This document shows, piece after piece, positions 5,197 to 5,212 of a stretch of 5,212 bases of DNA. The notes under the pieces were generated by a model. The model worked only from the letters and a program-made list of their open reading frames with translations, made no database searches and was not told the DNA's origin. Both the position numbers and the translations under genes were made by a program. This DNA comes from Thioalkalivibrio sp. (GTDB lineage: Bacteria > Pseudomonadota > Gammaproteobacteria > Ectothiorhodospirales > Ectothiorhodospiraceae): NCBI GenBank assembly GCA_003553165.1, contig PUOZ01000254.1, positions 1 through 5,212 on the forward strand. The letters are read 5' to 3'. Each line of letters begins with the position of its first letter. Position 1 is the stretch's first letter.

Positions 5197-5212
5197 GCCG
5201 CGATCTGATACC

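Larger units (their letters stand above)
4914..5212. other. Gene-free, hairpin-rich right end
   Basis: About 300 bp without a supportable gene. The open frames here on both strands have no Shine-Dalgarno, no domain and an odd Arg/Pro/Trp-rich composition. The second half is filled by palindromes (listed separately) and also holds a CCCA-(8 nt)-TGGG stem at about 5066-5081. It reads as intergenic repeat DNA, and may continue past the window edge. Confidence 0.5.

Overview
The window is GC-rich bacterial DNA. It carries a birA-coaX gene pair of the gammaproteobacterial type, a secreted thioredoxin-like protein, a SRPBCC protein and a free-standing cNMP-binding domain. The birA > coaX > small membrane protein order matches that downstream of murB/birA in pseudomonads and related Gammaproteobacteria. 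High GC and abundant palindromic intergenic repeats suggest a gammaproteobacterium, possibly of the Chromatiales/Ectothiorhodospiraceae or Xanthomonadales type. That assignment is an inference; no rRNA or other lineage marker is present.

Left part (1-1947): a tightly packed plus-strand operon. birA (biotin-protein ligase without an N-terminal DNA-binding domain) overlaps coaX (type III pantothenate kinase) by 8 nt. coaX overlaps a 75-residue single-pass membrane protein by 4 nt (ATGA). BirA attaches biotin to carboxyl carrier proteins and CoaX starts coenzyme A synthesis, so the operon serves acyl-CoA/fatty-acid cofactor supply. The small protein looks like the N-terminal part of the SPOR-domain proteins often found after coaX, but it has no SPOR domain. 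The operon ends in a 69-bp symmetric two-hairpin element that also closes the convergent gene on the right.

Middle (1948-3838): a minus-strand gene for an exported protein with a WCTWC thioredoxin-like domain and an alpha-helical barrel region, related to the DUF255/YyaL/thioredoxin_7 group. Upstream of it lies a spacer of almost 400 bp with no gene, dominated by a 111-bp nested palindrome.

Right part (3839-5212): two divergent genes share a 172-bp spacer. One is a minus-strand SRPBCC/COQ10-type lipid-binding protein and the other a plus-strand single-domain cNMP-binding protein. The latter has a good sigma-70-like promoter, but its phosphate-binding cassette has His where Arg is normally found. 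The final ~300 bp has no convincing gene and is rich in hairpins: a REP-like palindrome and an 85-bp imperfect hairpin.

I see no defence system, CRISPR array, transposase, tRNA or rRNA. The most unusual aspect is the density of distinct palindromic repeats: every intergenic gap except the divergent promoter region contains one. I do not find convincing evidence for a new multi-gene system.
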